A stretch of DNA of 64,000 nt from Cheiracanthium punctorium (taxonomy: Eukaryota > Arthropoda > Arachnida > Araneae > Cheiracanthiidae): NCBI GenBank assembly GCA_038373885.1, contig JAWZYV010016058.1, positions 868,001 to 932,000 of the forward strand, read 5' to 3'. The translations under genes and the position numbers were made by a program. The notes beneath the pieces were generated by a model. It searched no databases, was not told the origin of the DNA, and worked only from the letters and a program-made list of their open reading frames with translations. Below, one piece after another: positions 25,383 through 35,342 of the stretch (its first letter is position 1; each line of letters opens with the position of its first letter).

Positions 25383-26054
25383 CAGGGCAGCGGCGTAGCC
25401 AGAAATTTTTCATGGGGGGGGGGTTACGACTGCTGCAACTCAAATGCATGTATCCGTATGTGTGATAAGGCAGTGAAGAATATACATTTTGTATGGCAAA
25501 AAATTCCTCATGGTGGGGGGACGTGTTGTGACACCCCCCCTAATCCCCCACTTTGCTACACCACTGATACAGGGTGATTATAATTAAAGTTCCACATTAA
25601 ATCGACCAGAAAAGGAAAAGTACTTGACCAAATTTTGTCAAACTTGGTAATTGTGTAAAGATTGTCAGGGGATTTATTATCGACGAAAAAAGTTTAAAAA
25701 TTCAACACCAGGTGCAAGGACGTATTTAAGGGGTTGTCCATGGGCCGAAACTCCTCTCCCACGAAATTTTGATTTTTTTTTTACTAAAATGACAATCATA
25801 TAGTGCTCTTTTGATACAAATGCTGCCTTTTTTACCGTTTGGACCCCCACCGAAATGTTCTTGATGGGGGGGGGCGGACCCCTGAAACCTCCTTAAATAC
25901 GTCCTTGCCTCTGGTGTTGAATTTTTTAGCTTTTTTTCCGCTGATAGTAAATCCCCTGACCACATTTCCACAATTGCCCCGTTTGATAACATTTGGTCCA
26001 GTAGTTTTCCTTTACTGATCGTTTTAATGTGGAACTTTAATTATAATCACCCTG
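25383..26054. mobile_element. mariner-type long-arm MITE, interrupted
   Basis: The terminus CAGGGTGATTATAATTAAAG is present in inverted form at both ends, and the arms continue for about 165 bp (25570-25737 versus 25890-26054, roughly 85 percent identical by eye), through GGACGTATTTAAGG on both sides. TA flanks at 26055-26056 and at 25381-25382, before the hAT insertion. The centre has G and C runs and no coding capacity. Without the inserted hAT MITE the element is about 485 bp. The 88-residue minus frame at 25726-25992 is a by-product of the arms. Confidence 0.85.
25388..25566. mobile_element. hAT-type MITE nested in the MITE end
   Basis: Left end CAGCGGCGTAGCCAG, reverse-complement right end CAGTGGTGTAGCAAAG, 179 bp, flanked by a perfect 8-bp duplication ATACAGGG at 25380-25387 and 25567-25574. 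Eight-base duplications and CAG(T/C)GG ends fit hAT elements. It landed in the terminus of the surrounding MITE, so that MITE's TACAGGG start is now present twice. G and C runs (25415-25423, 25514-25520, 25533-25539) resemble those of 1343-1498. Confidence 0.9.
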
Positions 26055-26056
26055 TA

Positions 26057-27273
26057 TATATGATTCTAAAATAAATATATGCCATTAGAAAAACTCGAAG
26101 AATGGTGCTAAAGTCACTGTTAAGAAAGTGCTGTACTGGTCAAATAGTTTGAGACATAGGTAGCATTGCTTTACAATATAAAGTTTCTTATGTTCTTCCT
26201 ACTCATTTATTTGCTGAGCTATTTTAACTTTGATTATGCAAAATATTCATGCATAAACCAAAGAGGAACATGTTTTTCCTCGACGATAATTTATTTAAAA
26301 TTTTTACTGCTTATAATTTGCATTAGAATAGTTTTTCTATCTTATAATGCATTCACAAGATAAAAACATGCAAACTACATATTTCATATTCTTAATAAAA
26401 ATGCAGCATTTTGGATTCAACTACATTTATAACGGTTATGTTTCGACGTAATTGTTTTATTGCAGCAGAAAAGCATTTTCATTACAAGTGTTCATGCTCT
26501 TTGATGGTAGAGAGAAACAGCGATAAAAGCAAAGCGTGATGAACAAAATACGTAACACACAATACCATAAAAAAGAAACAACAATTGAAAAATTATAAAG
26601 ATGCCAAGAAAGTTTATGTGTTTTGAAAAGGTGATTCCACTTTATCACACTTGAATTGCGCTCTGGAGGAAACAGGAATTGAAAGAGAACGTGAGTGATG
26701 GAAAATAAAGCTTCCAGTATCATGTCCACGGGCGAAATAGCTTGAAACGCTTTTAGGTGTTACATATGAGCATCAAACCTCTTATAGATTGTGAACACAA
26801 TGGAAAAATTGAAAAACATACATGCTCTTCAATTTCAAGCATATAGTTCAAACACTGGAATGTGAATTAAAAACACATTTTTATTTCTTATATTATTGCA
26901 CTAAATTATTATAACAAGAAAAATATTGTAATGAAAATGTATTTGTAAATGTAATGTTATATTTTTATGGAATGTTTCATAAACGTGCTCCATTTGTATC
27001 CTTAAAAATTTACGAAATATCCTCTGGTACATCGCACTTTTAAGCGTTGCAAAATTTACTTTCCCGAATAGTTTTCTAATTACAATAATGTTGCAAGAGT
27101 AATCAAGTTATTTTTCTTAATGTGGCAAAATAAGTTCTATATTAAAACAATAAAAATATGCAATACTATGTCTTTAAAAAATTAATAATAACACTGTGAT
27201 TATTCTTCGTTTAGTATATGTAACATCACAAAACGTAACTGTGATATTTTTTCTTTAATGGACTGTTGAATTG
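26057..27273. other. AT-rich non-coding stretch
   Basis: No supportable gene. Frames 26166-26363 (plus) and 26457-26729 (minus, 90 residues) have no recognisable motif or codon signal. Confidence 0.55.
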
Positions 27274-27275
27274 CA

Positions 27276-28520
27276 CACTGCCCTCCAAAAGTTAAGGTAC
27301 AACCAGTTTCTTGTGAATAGTATGGAAACGAATGAATATAGAAGCAAAACATTTGGACTAACTGAGCACTAAATAGTTATTTATTGAGTATAACGTAGAA
27401 ATTTACATAAATTCAACACAAACTTGGTGTAAAAGCAAAAGAACACTTTTGGTAGAAAAGTCCACTTTTGGAGAAAACAGTTTATCAAAGCTTTTTGTGG
27501 AAACATGTGGTGGAAACATTACAAAAATGAGTTCTAATAAGAAATGTGTTCAGCCCTAACTGCAATGCACTGGCGGCATCGATTCTCCATGCTGCTAATT
27601 AAGTTGTCGGACACCTCAATAGGGAGCGAAGACCACGCACGGATTAGTCCTTGCTCCAGCTCATGCAACGATCTTGGAGGAGGACTTGAAGCAGCAACTT
27701 GTCTCCCAAGGTAGTCCCAAACATGTTCTATCGGATTGCGGTCTGGAGATTGAACTGGCCTTTCCATTCGCTCCAAACCCTGACTCTCATGATAATCCTC
27801 AACAAGCACAGCTCGGTGAGATCGGGCATTATCATCCATCAGAATGAAATCATTGCCAAAAGCATCAGCATATGGCCGAACATAGGCATCAAGGATCTCG
27901 TCCCGATATCTCACACCAGTCATAGTTCTTCCCTAGAACACATGCAGGTCAGTGTGACCATCGATTGGGATTCCTGCCCAAACCATTATTCCACCACCTC
28001 GATAACTGTGTCTTTCCACAGTGTTGGATTGATGGTATTGAGTTCTCGTTTCCCCAGATAAGCAGACGTCCTGAGTTGCTCTCCAGTGTGAATCTGGACT
28101 CGTCTGTAAAGAGTACAGAAGCCCATCGCTGCCTGGTCCAAGGAAAAAATTCTCTTGGCCAAGATAAACGGACCCTTCTCTGTCGTACGTTGAGGGGGAC
28201 ACATACAAGTGGTCACCTTATATAGATACCTGCATTGTGAAGAAGTCTTCGCACCGTGCTAGCAGATATTCTTTTCTCTGATGCTACAGAGTGGTCTGCA
28301 ACAAGTTTTGCGGCAAAGAGATGCTTCTTCTTTTCCGGGCCGAAAGAGTTATAAAACGATATTCTGCGCGTGTTGTAGCTCGTGGTCAGCCTATAACATG
28401 TCTTCCGGGCACAGAAGCTTCCGTTTGATATTGATTCCAGAGACGGTGGACCACACTGCGAGAGTCATTAAGACGCCTAGGAGCATAAGCCTGTAACAAC
28501 TGGGTCATTCCATGGTGACT
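27276..28520 (-). mobile_element. Tc1-like (DD34E) element, 5' end missing
   Basis: The end distal to the transposase start carries a Tc1-style terminus CACTGCCCTCCAAAAGTTAA at 27276-27295. About 240 bp of AT-rich 3' UTR follow before the stop codon near 27534. No matching inverted terminus is visible beyond 28520, so the transposase-proximal end has been lost or replaced. Elements of this type move by cut-and-paste into TA. Confidence 0.85.
27534..28500 (-). pseudogene. Tc1-like transposase, frameshifted
   Basis: Minus strand, N to C: a helix-turn-helix region with stops (RLNDSRSVVHRLWNQYQTEA, about 28490-28430); VLFTDESRFTLES with the first catalytic Asp, in a frame different from its neighbours (about 28090); HSYRGGGIMVWAGIPIDGHT (about 27990); then a clean 129-residue segment (27923 to 27537) with LMDDNARSHRA (second Asp) and QSPDRNPIEHVWDYLG (catalytic Glu). 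I count 34 residues between the second Asp and the Glu, the Tc1 DD34E spacing. At least three frameshifts or stops disable it. All three catalytic residues are still present, so decay is moderate. Overlapping plus-strand frames (27699-28225, 28281-28496) are shadows. Confidence 0.9.
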
Positions 28521-29007
28521 GACGTTACAATTTTACCACATTTGTAACCTTTGAAAATCCCCAGTGGCTTGAAATACATATATTTATTTATTTAAATTGA
28601 TCAAGAGTATCATAAATAAGTACTATACTGTTATCCATTCTCAATGTAAGAAGTCTTTTTTTTTATTATTAAGGGAAATCAAAAAACGTGACTGATATTA
28701 CGCAGAAGATTATTCTGTGTTCACATTTTTTAGTATGTCGCGTGTAGTGTCGCGAGTTGTCGGTTAGACTTCTTTGAGATGATTTTATTCCATCGAGTTG
28801 TGGTTTGTTGCTTTTTTGATGGTGTGTTTCTTAGTCCTAAGGCTAAATGTTCCAGAGTTAAACAATGACGATATTAATAGTAAACTGCATTTTATTACTT
28901 TATCTGAGGAAGTCTTTTTTCTTATTAAGTCATCAATTATAACATTTACCATTTGCAGTTAAAACATCGCTGATGATACGAATCTGTAGATATCGTTTGA
29001 AATTTCA
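28521..29007. other. non-coding stretch
   Basis: AT-rich, no gene. It may include the lost end of the Tc1 copy, but no terminus is recognisable. Confidence 0.5.
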
Positions 29008-29074
29008 CACAAAAAACAAAATAAATATGCATATATATAATATATAAATATGCATATTTATTTTGTTTTCTGTG

Positions 29075-29129
<55 letters not shown>
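29008..29129. repeat. 27-bp hairpin followed by (TA)n and (TG)n
   Basis: CACAAAAAACAAAATAAATA plus TGCATAT (29008-29034) is inverted with one mismatch at 29048-29074. (TA)n follows at 29075-29090 and (TG)n at 29091-29129 (about 19 units). Purine-pyrimidine alternation of this length can adopt Z-DNA. Confidence 0.9.
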
Positions 29130-29130
<1 letters not shown>

Positions 29131-29752
29131 ACTGAATATTTTCTTCAATCTGATACTGCAAGATTTTTTATCTGCCTGAATGAATTTGAAGTTTTTACGG
29201 AATTGGTGATTTAATCTAGTATCTTTATTTTCTTAGAACTTTCTGTAATATTCCCAGACATTTACATTAGATTAATGTAAGTTTAACTATTCTATTGTAC
29301 TTTGAGGATTAGAAAACAAAATTTTTGAAGAAAATTATTTAAAAAACTTTCAAGCAACAGACAGTTTTGTTTACCAAATAACATACACATAGTCTATCAT
29401 ACTAAGTTCACAACAGAAGACAATATTTTTCCTAGAAGTGATGAGTTATTCCATTGACGGAGTAGATAGTTTTAAAGAAATAAACCATCTAGACAATAAA
29501 AAGGCTTTCTTCTTTCATAAACCCATAAAGACATGCCATCACTTATGGATAATACAGTAAAACAAAAATAAATAAATAAAACCTTTTTGTATAGTTCAAT
29601 AAAGCATACTGTTAACAGTTTTATTCGAGTTCATACATGTATACACACGCGTATATTTAATTGAAATGCTTTTATTTATTTATTCGTATTTTCACTGAAT
29701 GATCCATAAATGATGGCGTGTCTGTACGGTCCTATGGAAGAAGAAGCATGTA
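29130..29752. other. AT-rich non-coding stretch
   Basis: No gene or named repeat seen. Confidence 0.5.

Positions 29753-29849
<97 letters not shown>
29753..29849. repeat. (TA)n microsatellite, about 45 units
   Basis: Nearly pure TA with two CA interruptions (near 29818 and 29846). Long IYIYIY frames on both strands here are artefacts. Confidence 0.95.
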
Positions 29850-29851
<2 letters not shown>

Positions 29852-30224
29852 CCCACACAGCACAAAGATATCCATCGGTTATCTATAAGGAACCAGAATT
29901 GGATAATGGATATATCTATTAGAAGTCCAAGATTCTCCAGATAACATAAAATGGACCTCTATGAGAGATTTGGGATGTGATCTCTCCAAGGACTGGACAA
30001 CATCTATAATATCCAGGATGTCTATAAGAGATCTATATCCAAGTAGCATAGATATTAATTGGACGGCCAAAATATCCAAGATTTTTCGGGTGAAAAGTGA
30101 CGTCATAACTAAGATTTTTTTTAACCACTGAGAATTCTTCCTCCGCTCTGTGAATTTTGGTGCTGCCATCTTATGTCTATTATCATTCATAAGAACTTCA
30201 AGTTACTTTCAAACTGAAACCTAT

Positions 30225-30306
30225 TTTCTTCGGCTGGCTTCGAACCATGGATCCAAGGCGTGAAAGGCGAGCGTTTTAACCACTAGGCAGACTCGACTCG
30301 CGGTGA
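30225..30306 (-). mobile_element. tRNA-Glu-like SINE head
   Basis: The minus strand reads GTCTGCCTAGTGGTTAAAAC (A box TGCCTAGTGG), CGCTCGCCTTTCACGC (an anticodon-stem-like segment with a TTC anticodon position) and GGTTCGAAGCC (B box, one base off consensus). The T-stem does not pair and no acceptor stem closes, so this is not a functional tRNA. It is best read as a degenerate tRNA-derived SINE promoter. The SINE body would extend leftward to about 30090. Confidence 0.6.
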
Positions 30307-30469
30307 GAAGACTAAAGTTTGAAGTAATTGTTGCTTCAATATCGGAATGAAAACACTTTTATGTATCTAAATAAATAAAATTAGCATTTGCCGTACACTA
30401 CTTGGTATCACAAAATTTTGCGTTTTTTATCCGTTTTAAGCATTTGGTACCCCAGTATAACTGTAAAAA

Positions 30470-30775
30470 AAGTTTGTCTGCACATCACGTAAAACTGACT
30501 GAATCAAATGAAATAAAATTTGGTGACATGATAGGTGGTCACTCCACTTAAACTATAGGCGTCGAATTAAAAAAAAAATTCATTAGATTTTGAAATTTTC
30601 TGATAATTCTTTCAAACTGTGGATTTTTTTTTCGTATATCACGTAAAAAAGACTAAATGAAATTTGGTGACATGATAGATGATCACTGAACTCAAGCTAT
30701 AGGCATCAGATTTTTAAAAAAATTCTTACTAGATTTTGCCATTTTTCTGAAAATCCTTTCAAACTGAGTAAATTT
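30470..30775 (+). repeat. tandem module, two units of about 155 bp
   Basis: Both units share, in order, CACGTAAAA, AATGAAAT.AAATTTGGTG, ACATGATAG.TG.TCACT, AACTATAGGCGTC-type, TAGATTTTG, and TCTGA.AAT.CTTTCAAACTG. The same module in reverse orientation recurs in 43950-44400, so it is a dispersed building block rather than a local slip. Confidence 0.8.
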
Positions 30776-31112
30776 GTGTTTCAGTAGCCATCCAATCTTC
30801 TATGTAAATAAGATGTCTAAAAATGCATCTCTTATGGATGTTATACACCCACATCCAACAGATTTGTAAATTTGGATGACAATTAAATATCTATGGGACA
30901 TCTATTTCATTAGCTACATAAGATGTCTACTGATGGATTTCTTATGGATGTCATCAATACATTTCCAATACATATCCTTTTTCGGATGACTATTAGATAA
31001 GCCCTCTAAGGATATCTTATAGAGGTAGCGATTTAGATGTCCTATAGATATATACTTTTCTCCCCATATAAATATCCTTTAAATGTCCTGGATGTTATAG
31101 ATCAGTTTGGAT

Positions 31113-31131
31113 ATATATATATATATATATA
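31113..31131. repeat. (AT)n
   Basis: Short pure AT run just inside the sequence leading to the Tc1 left end. Confidence 0.9.
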
Positions 31132-31204
31132 GTTTTGAAATATTATTTCTATACCATCATCCACACACACATACCCCTATATACACTGACGAGACAAAAC
31201 ATTA

Positions 31205-32752
31205 CACTGGGGAACTGCAATTTTGTTGTCTTAGAGCTGTGACTTGTTTTTGAATCATTTTTGGCCCCTGAATCCAAAAGTAACAGTAGGTTTTGTCTGT
31301 CACGTCAACTTTTTAAGATACATGGTACCCCCAAAATTTGCATAAAAAGAAAAATAAAGGGAAAAGTTACCAAATATATAGTTACTACAAGTTAAATTGT
31401 ATTAATAGACATAGAAAAACTTATTTACCAAGAGGTAAACATACATATTAAGGCAAAAATTTTCGTTTAAAGCTTTTCTGGAATGTTTAATCTGTGGACA
31501 TTCTTGCTTTATGCTCCAACAATAGTCAGCCATCATATGTAGATCCCATCTTCCTTGATAGCGTGATTCCATGATTTTTAAATCTTCATGAAATCGCTCA
31601 CCCTGCTCATGACTGACTTCAACAAGATTTTCGGGAAGTCAACGAGATGGCTACGTAAAAAATGTAACTATGCTCATGTTGCAACCAAGCATTTGAAACT
31701 CTCCAAAAGCTGTTGGACAATTTCGGTCTGATTCTGTGCTCGTGTATTTCCAAGAAAGTCTTTGACATTGTTTTTGAATGCCAACCAAGCATTCTGTCAT
31801 TGTTCCGCTGAAATGCTCATCTTTTAGAAGTGGGCGAATCCGTAGACCATCAAACACACCAACTTTTATCTTTCAAATGACAGGTTAGGAAATGTCGAAA
31901 CAGTCTCCTTCAACTGACAAGGCTTTAACAAATTGCTTCATGAGACCCAATTTTTTACGCAGATGTGGAAATATGTTTTTTCTGTTGATAAGTGGCTGAT
32001 GAAGAATGTTGGATCACCAGGTTTCAAATCATATCTTGGCGGCCATTTCGACTGCACCCAATGCTTCTCTCGTCCCACATGCACAAAAAAACAGGAATAC
32101 TTGGTATATCCTTTTTGCTGTCCAAGGAGGAAACAGACCATTTTAAGATGAACACAGATGATCCATTGGTGCATGTGATATTGAACCAAATCAACGACTC
32201 TGTGTCTTCATATTCCTCACACAAACATACTGAATGACCTATTGGGACTGCACCAAATAAATTTCCAATGTGGAGGAGTACACACTCTAAGCTCGGTTTT
32301 GAGCTATTCCCAACTCTTCCATTAAACCATGTATGTTATGGCAATATACAAACCCATCATCACTTCGAAAGTATTTCAGAAATTCACTTTCTTGTATCAG
32401 AATTGGGGTACTTTAGCTCCTTTTTCAAGCAATTTTTTTTCGTACCGTGTTGATGCTAAGAGTTTTCAAGCTTTTTTGGATAGCCCCAAATCATTTAACT
32501 CATGCTGCTCAAATCCCTTACGAACGGGAACATCTTCAATTTAAAAATCTTCGTCATTGGGGTCACAGCAACAGTGTTTCCGGTGAACGAAGTTTGCTCT
32601 TGCGGAAAGTGAAGAGAAGGTAGGTGTACAGAAAAAACTTGACGTGATCGAAGAAAACTAACAACAGCTTTGTAATCAGTGTGCCCATTGGATTCTAAAA
32701 CAGCTTAAAAATCGAACTCAACAGAAATTATGTTAAAAATTGTTCCCCAGTG
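31205..32752 (-). mobile_element. CACTA/EnSpm-like element with uncharacterised protein
   Basis: Terminal inverted repeats: the left end reads CACTGGGGAACTGCAATTTT and the reverse complement of the right end CACTGGGGAACAATTTTTAA, 11 bp identical plus a similar AATTTT. It is flanked by TTA at 31202-31204 and 32753-32755. Removing the 1,548 bp and one TTA joins the two halves of a Tc1 terminus without a gap, so the boundaries are firm. CACT(A/G) ends and a 3-bp duplication are the hallmarks of the CACTA/EnSpm superfamily. The inside encodes remnants of a multicopy arthropod protein on the minus strand. I see no CACTA-type DDE core, so the class assignment rests on the ends and the target site. 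Confidence 0.75.
31400..32600 (-). pseudogene. broken element protein, GYTKY family
   Basis: Minus strand with several frameshifts. Recognisable blocks in order: AVPIGHSVCLCEEYEDTESL (about 32240); FLLGQQKGYTKYSCFF then VHVGREKHWVQ (about 32130-32080), which resembles a GYTKYxCFLCLWDSRA motif I recall from repetitive predicted proteins of arthropods and other invertebrates; KWPPRYDLKPGDPTFF; MKQFVKALSVEGDCFDI (about 31935); VFDGLRIRPLLKDEHFSGTM; FGEFQMLGCNMSIV (about 31690); and SHEQGERFHEDLKIMESRYQ then GRWDLHMMADYCWSIKQE (31620-31505). The block order is conserved in that family. Its function is unknown. Short frames at 31651-32453 on either strand are pieces or shadows. Confidence 0.7.
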
Positions 32753-32879
32753 TTATGAACACTCCCCGTATTTTTTAACGAACTATTCTTGATGACATGG
32801 AGAGCACATAAATAAGTGGGAATGGTATTTAACTATTGCTAGAGAAGGTAAGGAGTCATTCTTGCTCTTACGTTTATGA

Positions 32880-33185
32880 GTGATGGGTAAGGCTGTTGAT
32901 CTAGGCGAATTTGAGAAAGGGCAGACTGTAATGGTCCTGGTCGGTGGTTCACGATCTGTTGCTGTTAGTATTTATAAAAAGTGGATTAATGTCGGTGAAA
33001 CCAGCAGTATGCTCCAAGGTGTTGGGTGTCCGCGTATGATCAGAGAAAGGGGACATCGGAGACTGCCCCGTCTAGTACAGCAAAATCAGCAGCAGACAGG
33101 GGCTCAGCTGACAACCTAATATAGTGAAGGTCGAAGTACAAGTGCTTCGGAAAACGCAATCCAGAGGACACGTTGGATATGGGAC
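32880..33185 (+). pseudogene. Tc1-like transposase, N-terminal DNA-binding part
   Basis: Starting at the ATG at 32880: VDLGEFEKGQTVMVL (the usual DLSEFxRGQIV start), SRSVAVSIYKKW (first helix-turn-helix, partly deleted, corresponding to the SRSAVVSTYQKW segment), GVGCPRMIRERGHRRLPRLV (linker with GRPR-like motif and second helix-turn-helix), and QQQTGAQLTT. A stop at 33117 is followed by TSASENAIQRT in frame. The sequence ends near 33185 and no DDE domain is present. The family is typical of animal Tc1 elements with 5' ends like that at 31184. Confidence 0.85.
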
Positions 33186-33198
33186 TGTGGAATGTGTG

Positions 33199-33200
<2 letters not shown>

Positions 33201-33231
<31 letters not shown>
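33201..33231. repeat. (GT)n microsatellite
   Basis: About 15 GT units directly at the point where the Tc1 copy is truncated. Confidence 0.95.
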
Positions 33232-33234
<3 letters not shown>

Positions 33235-33628
33235 AAGTAAGACACAGAGGATATACAGCCAGATTGGTTAGTCAGTATATGCCATGGAAGTAGATGAATA
33301 TTAATTTTTCCTTTTGATTTTGAAATAAATTTAAGACAAAAAAAGTTAAATGCTTTCATTATTTGTAACATACTATATTAATGATAATGCCACTGAAACT
33401 GCGTCTGAATCTATATTTTGAGAATATTTCAAACATCTTTTTATTAATTTCAGTAGCATTCTATCTCAGTCTTACTTCATTAAGTTTTGCATGCATGGGG
33501 TGTAAGTTTATACTGTGGCAGCACGATACTGGTTACGTGGACATTATACTTCAGCAATTGAAGACCTGGCAAAAAAGTTCGTTTTGTACCGTCAGATAAT
33601 ACTATTGTTCACGAAAGGGAAGTTCTTG
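33232..33628. other. non-coding stretch
   Basis: No gene recognised. The plus frame at 33381-33599 (72 residues) has no motif. Confidence 0.5.
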
Positions 33629-34040
33629 TAATCAAAACCAGCTTCCATACTCATTCCCTTCATTGATGATCTTGACAAACGAACACGTATTATTTTTCTC
33701 ACCTTGAACTTAATACGGTACCAACACCAAACACATCCTCATTCGCTAAATTAGAAAAGCCCACGTGCAGTGGTACTCTACACGAAGTCCGCAAGCCGCG
33801 GCTGCAATCTTTCAAAAAGTTCATTACGCGTGGCGAATTCCATGATGTTTGGAAGTCATTCGTCAGACCTCTGGCTGACACTCTTAAGGGGAGTTTCGTG
33901 TGTGGCGGCATAAGTGCAACAATTCGAAAGTTGAATACTGGGGAAACGGTCATCTTTTGCCCGGTCAAATAACGCCGTAATCTAGCACACTTCAGTTTTC
34001 GGGATCAAAACCAGCTTCTGCCACACACTCCCTTAAATAT
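33629..34040. other. GC-richer open segment between short direct repeats
   Basis: ATCAAAACCAGCTTC occurs at 33631-33645 and 34004-34018, with a similar ACTC.TTCCCTT-type tail after each. Between them the composition is near half GC and both strands are open: plus 33674-33973 without an ATG (contains HEVRKPRLQSFKKFITRGEF) and minus 33699-33968 with an ATG (89 residues, contains PLRVSARGLTNDFQTSWNSP). I have a vague memory of the minus-strand peptide in orb-weaver predicted proteins, which would make this a repeat-derived fragment. No function can be assigned. Confidence 0.4.
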
Positions 34041-35204
34041 GTATCGATCTACATAGCTACGTATATATTTATTTATATATGTTTCTGTACATATTGATTA
34101 TTTTAATTTGTACATTTATTTCATTTTGCATAAACCGACAGATATCAAGACTAAAATACATGATAGGAATTTCATTATTTACAATATTCCAAAATTCTTG
34201 GTTATAGTGCATAATTCAAAAATTATTTTCGTGGGGTTCATTTATTTGTAGTTATTGTTATTATGTAAACAGAAATTGTATAATCCCAAAAATGTTCTGT
34301 ATATCTGTCGTAAAGGTATAGAGAAAAATAACTATAACATTTGATTTCTGCTACGAAATACATGAAAATTTATGTCGCTTGATTCATAATTACATGGCAT
34401 TATTAATTAAATTTTAAATTAAATGTTAAACCGAGACAAATAGTTTATATGTTAAGACTTTAGAACGAAATAATATTAAGTAAAATTTTATTTTTTTAAC
34501 CACAATAGCATGCCGTATATGCTTAAAATTATAGAAAAGTTATTTTAAAACTAACGCAAATAAAGACATAGAGAATACTTGTTTTAAAAAATCAACCTTG
34601 AGTAAATGAATATTAATATTGCTCTGAAGGAAGTTAGATGCAGTTTCTTTTTCAATTTTATTACGGAGATTAAATACATTATTCATTCTGCATTTTGACG
34701 TATACTTAAAAGCCCCAAAGAAACTCACTAAAGTGAAAAGTTTCATATATTTAGACTTCCGTATTTTTAAAAACATTCTATTATAAGAGTGCAATAGAGC
34801 TGAATGAAAAATCTATTTTTCCGGAACAAAATTTAATATTTTGAAGTTGATTATTTAGAAAAGACTAGGCTTTTTTTGGAATACCTTTATTTAAAAAGCG
34901 TTTTTCATATTACTTTTAAGGTAGTGCTTCATAAAAATATTTCATTATCACTTTAATGTAGAATAATTTGTTTAATTAACATTCTTTAAATTTGTAAAAT
35001 TAATTAAAAAATTGAGAGCTTTTAGGCGCAATTATTCTTAAAGCGCATGGTATTTTTTTTTACCTCAATGGGATATAAGATGTATAAATTTCATAATAAT
35101 CGGCTGCTAGAGTATGGATGTACAGACACAAAAATAAACCTATATCATAAACACTTTTCAATTTTTTCGAAAGTTTTAGAATAAAACTAACAGGAAATGA
35201 CCAT
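34041..35204. other. AT-rich non-coding stretch
   Basis: No gene seen. The 84-residue minus frame at 34540-34794 has no motif. Confidence 0.55.
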
Positions 35205-35342
35205 TAAAATCCCGTTTTGCAAATTATTTTATACTACGCACTATACAAAGCGTTTCGCATGTTTCAAACGAAATCAGTTTTACACTAACAGCATACGCAT
35301 TTTGCCAGGACATGCATACGAAAATAATACGTAAGCGATGTA
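35205..35342 (+). repeat. dispersed repeat, copy 1 (interrupted by the mariner-like element)
   Basis: Matches 63440-63590: AATCCCGTT..G.AAATTATTTTA, ACTATACAA.G.GTT, CAGTTTTACA and ACGTAA. It resumes after the mariner-like element at 36871 (CGCAGGCTGAACATACTTTG versus CGTAAGGTGAACGTGCTTTG at about 63592), so the 63-kb copy preserves the pre-insertion arrangement. Confidence 0.6.

Larger units (their letters stand above)
29868..31112. repeat. composite repeat with two GGATGT-motif arrays
   Basis: Two arrays of degenerate near-palindromic motifs flank a 700-bp core. The left array (about 29868-30085) has words such as ATCCATCGG, TATCTATAAGGAACC and AGGATGTCTATAAGAGATCT. The right array (about 30785-31112) has AAGATGTCTA, CTTATGGATGT and CCTGGATGTTATAGATC. 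The right array contains a tandem of about 115 bp (30804 and 30919 starts, sharing TAAGATGTCTA...TCTTATGGATGT...GGATGAC). Left ATCTATAATATCCAGGA and the reverse complement of right ATCTATAACATCCAGGA agree, so the arrays are partly inverted relative to each other. TA runs bound both sides. The core holds a tRNA-like piece and a tandem module. Family unknown. Confidence 0.5.
31184..33185 (+). mobile_element. Tc1-like element, split by an insertion and 3'-truncated
   Basis: The left terminus CACTGACGAGACAAAACATT starts at 31184 after a TA (31182-31183). Its continuation TATGAACACTCCCCG is found only after the inserted CACTG-ended element, at 32755 onward. A transposase N-terminal region follows at 32880. 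The element is then cut off near 33185, directly before a (GT)n run, and no right terminus is present. Host part only: about 450 bp. Confidence 0.85.

Noticed and set aside
27699..28496. Plus-strand frames of 70-120 residues over the Tc1 copy
   Set aside because: They are antisense shadows of the minus-strand transposase, which has clear DDE motifs.
29676..29922. Open frames of repeating Ile-Tyr on both strands
   Set aside because: They are translations of a (TA)n microsatellite.
30225..30306. Functional tRNA-Glu gene
   Set aside because: Promoter boxes are present, but the T-stem and acceptor stem do not pair, so it is called a SINE head.
33072..33371. 99-residue minus-strand frame with His-Thr repeats
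   Set aside because: Created by the (GT)n microsatellite.
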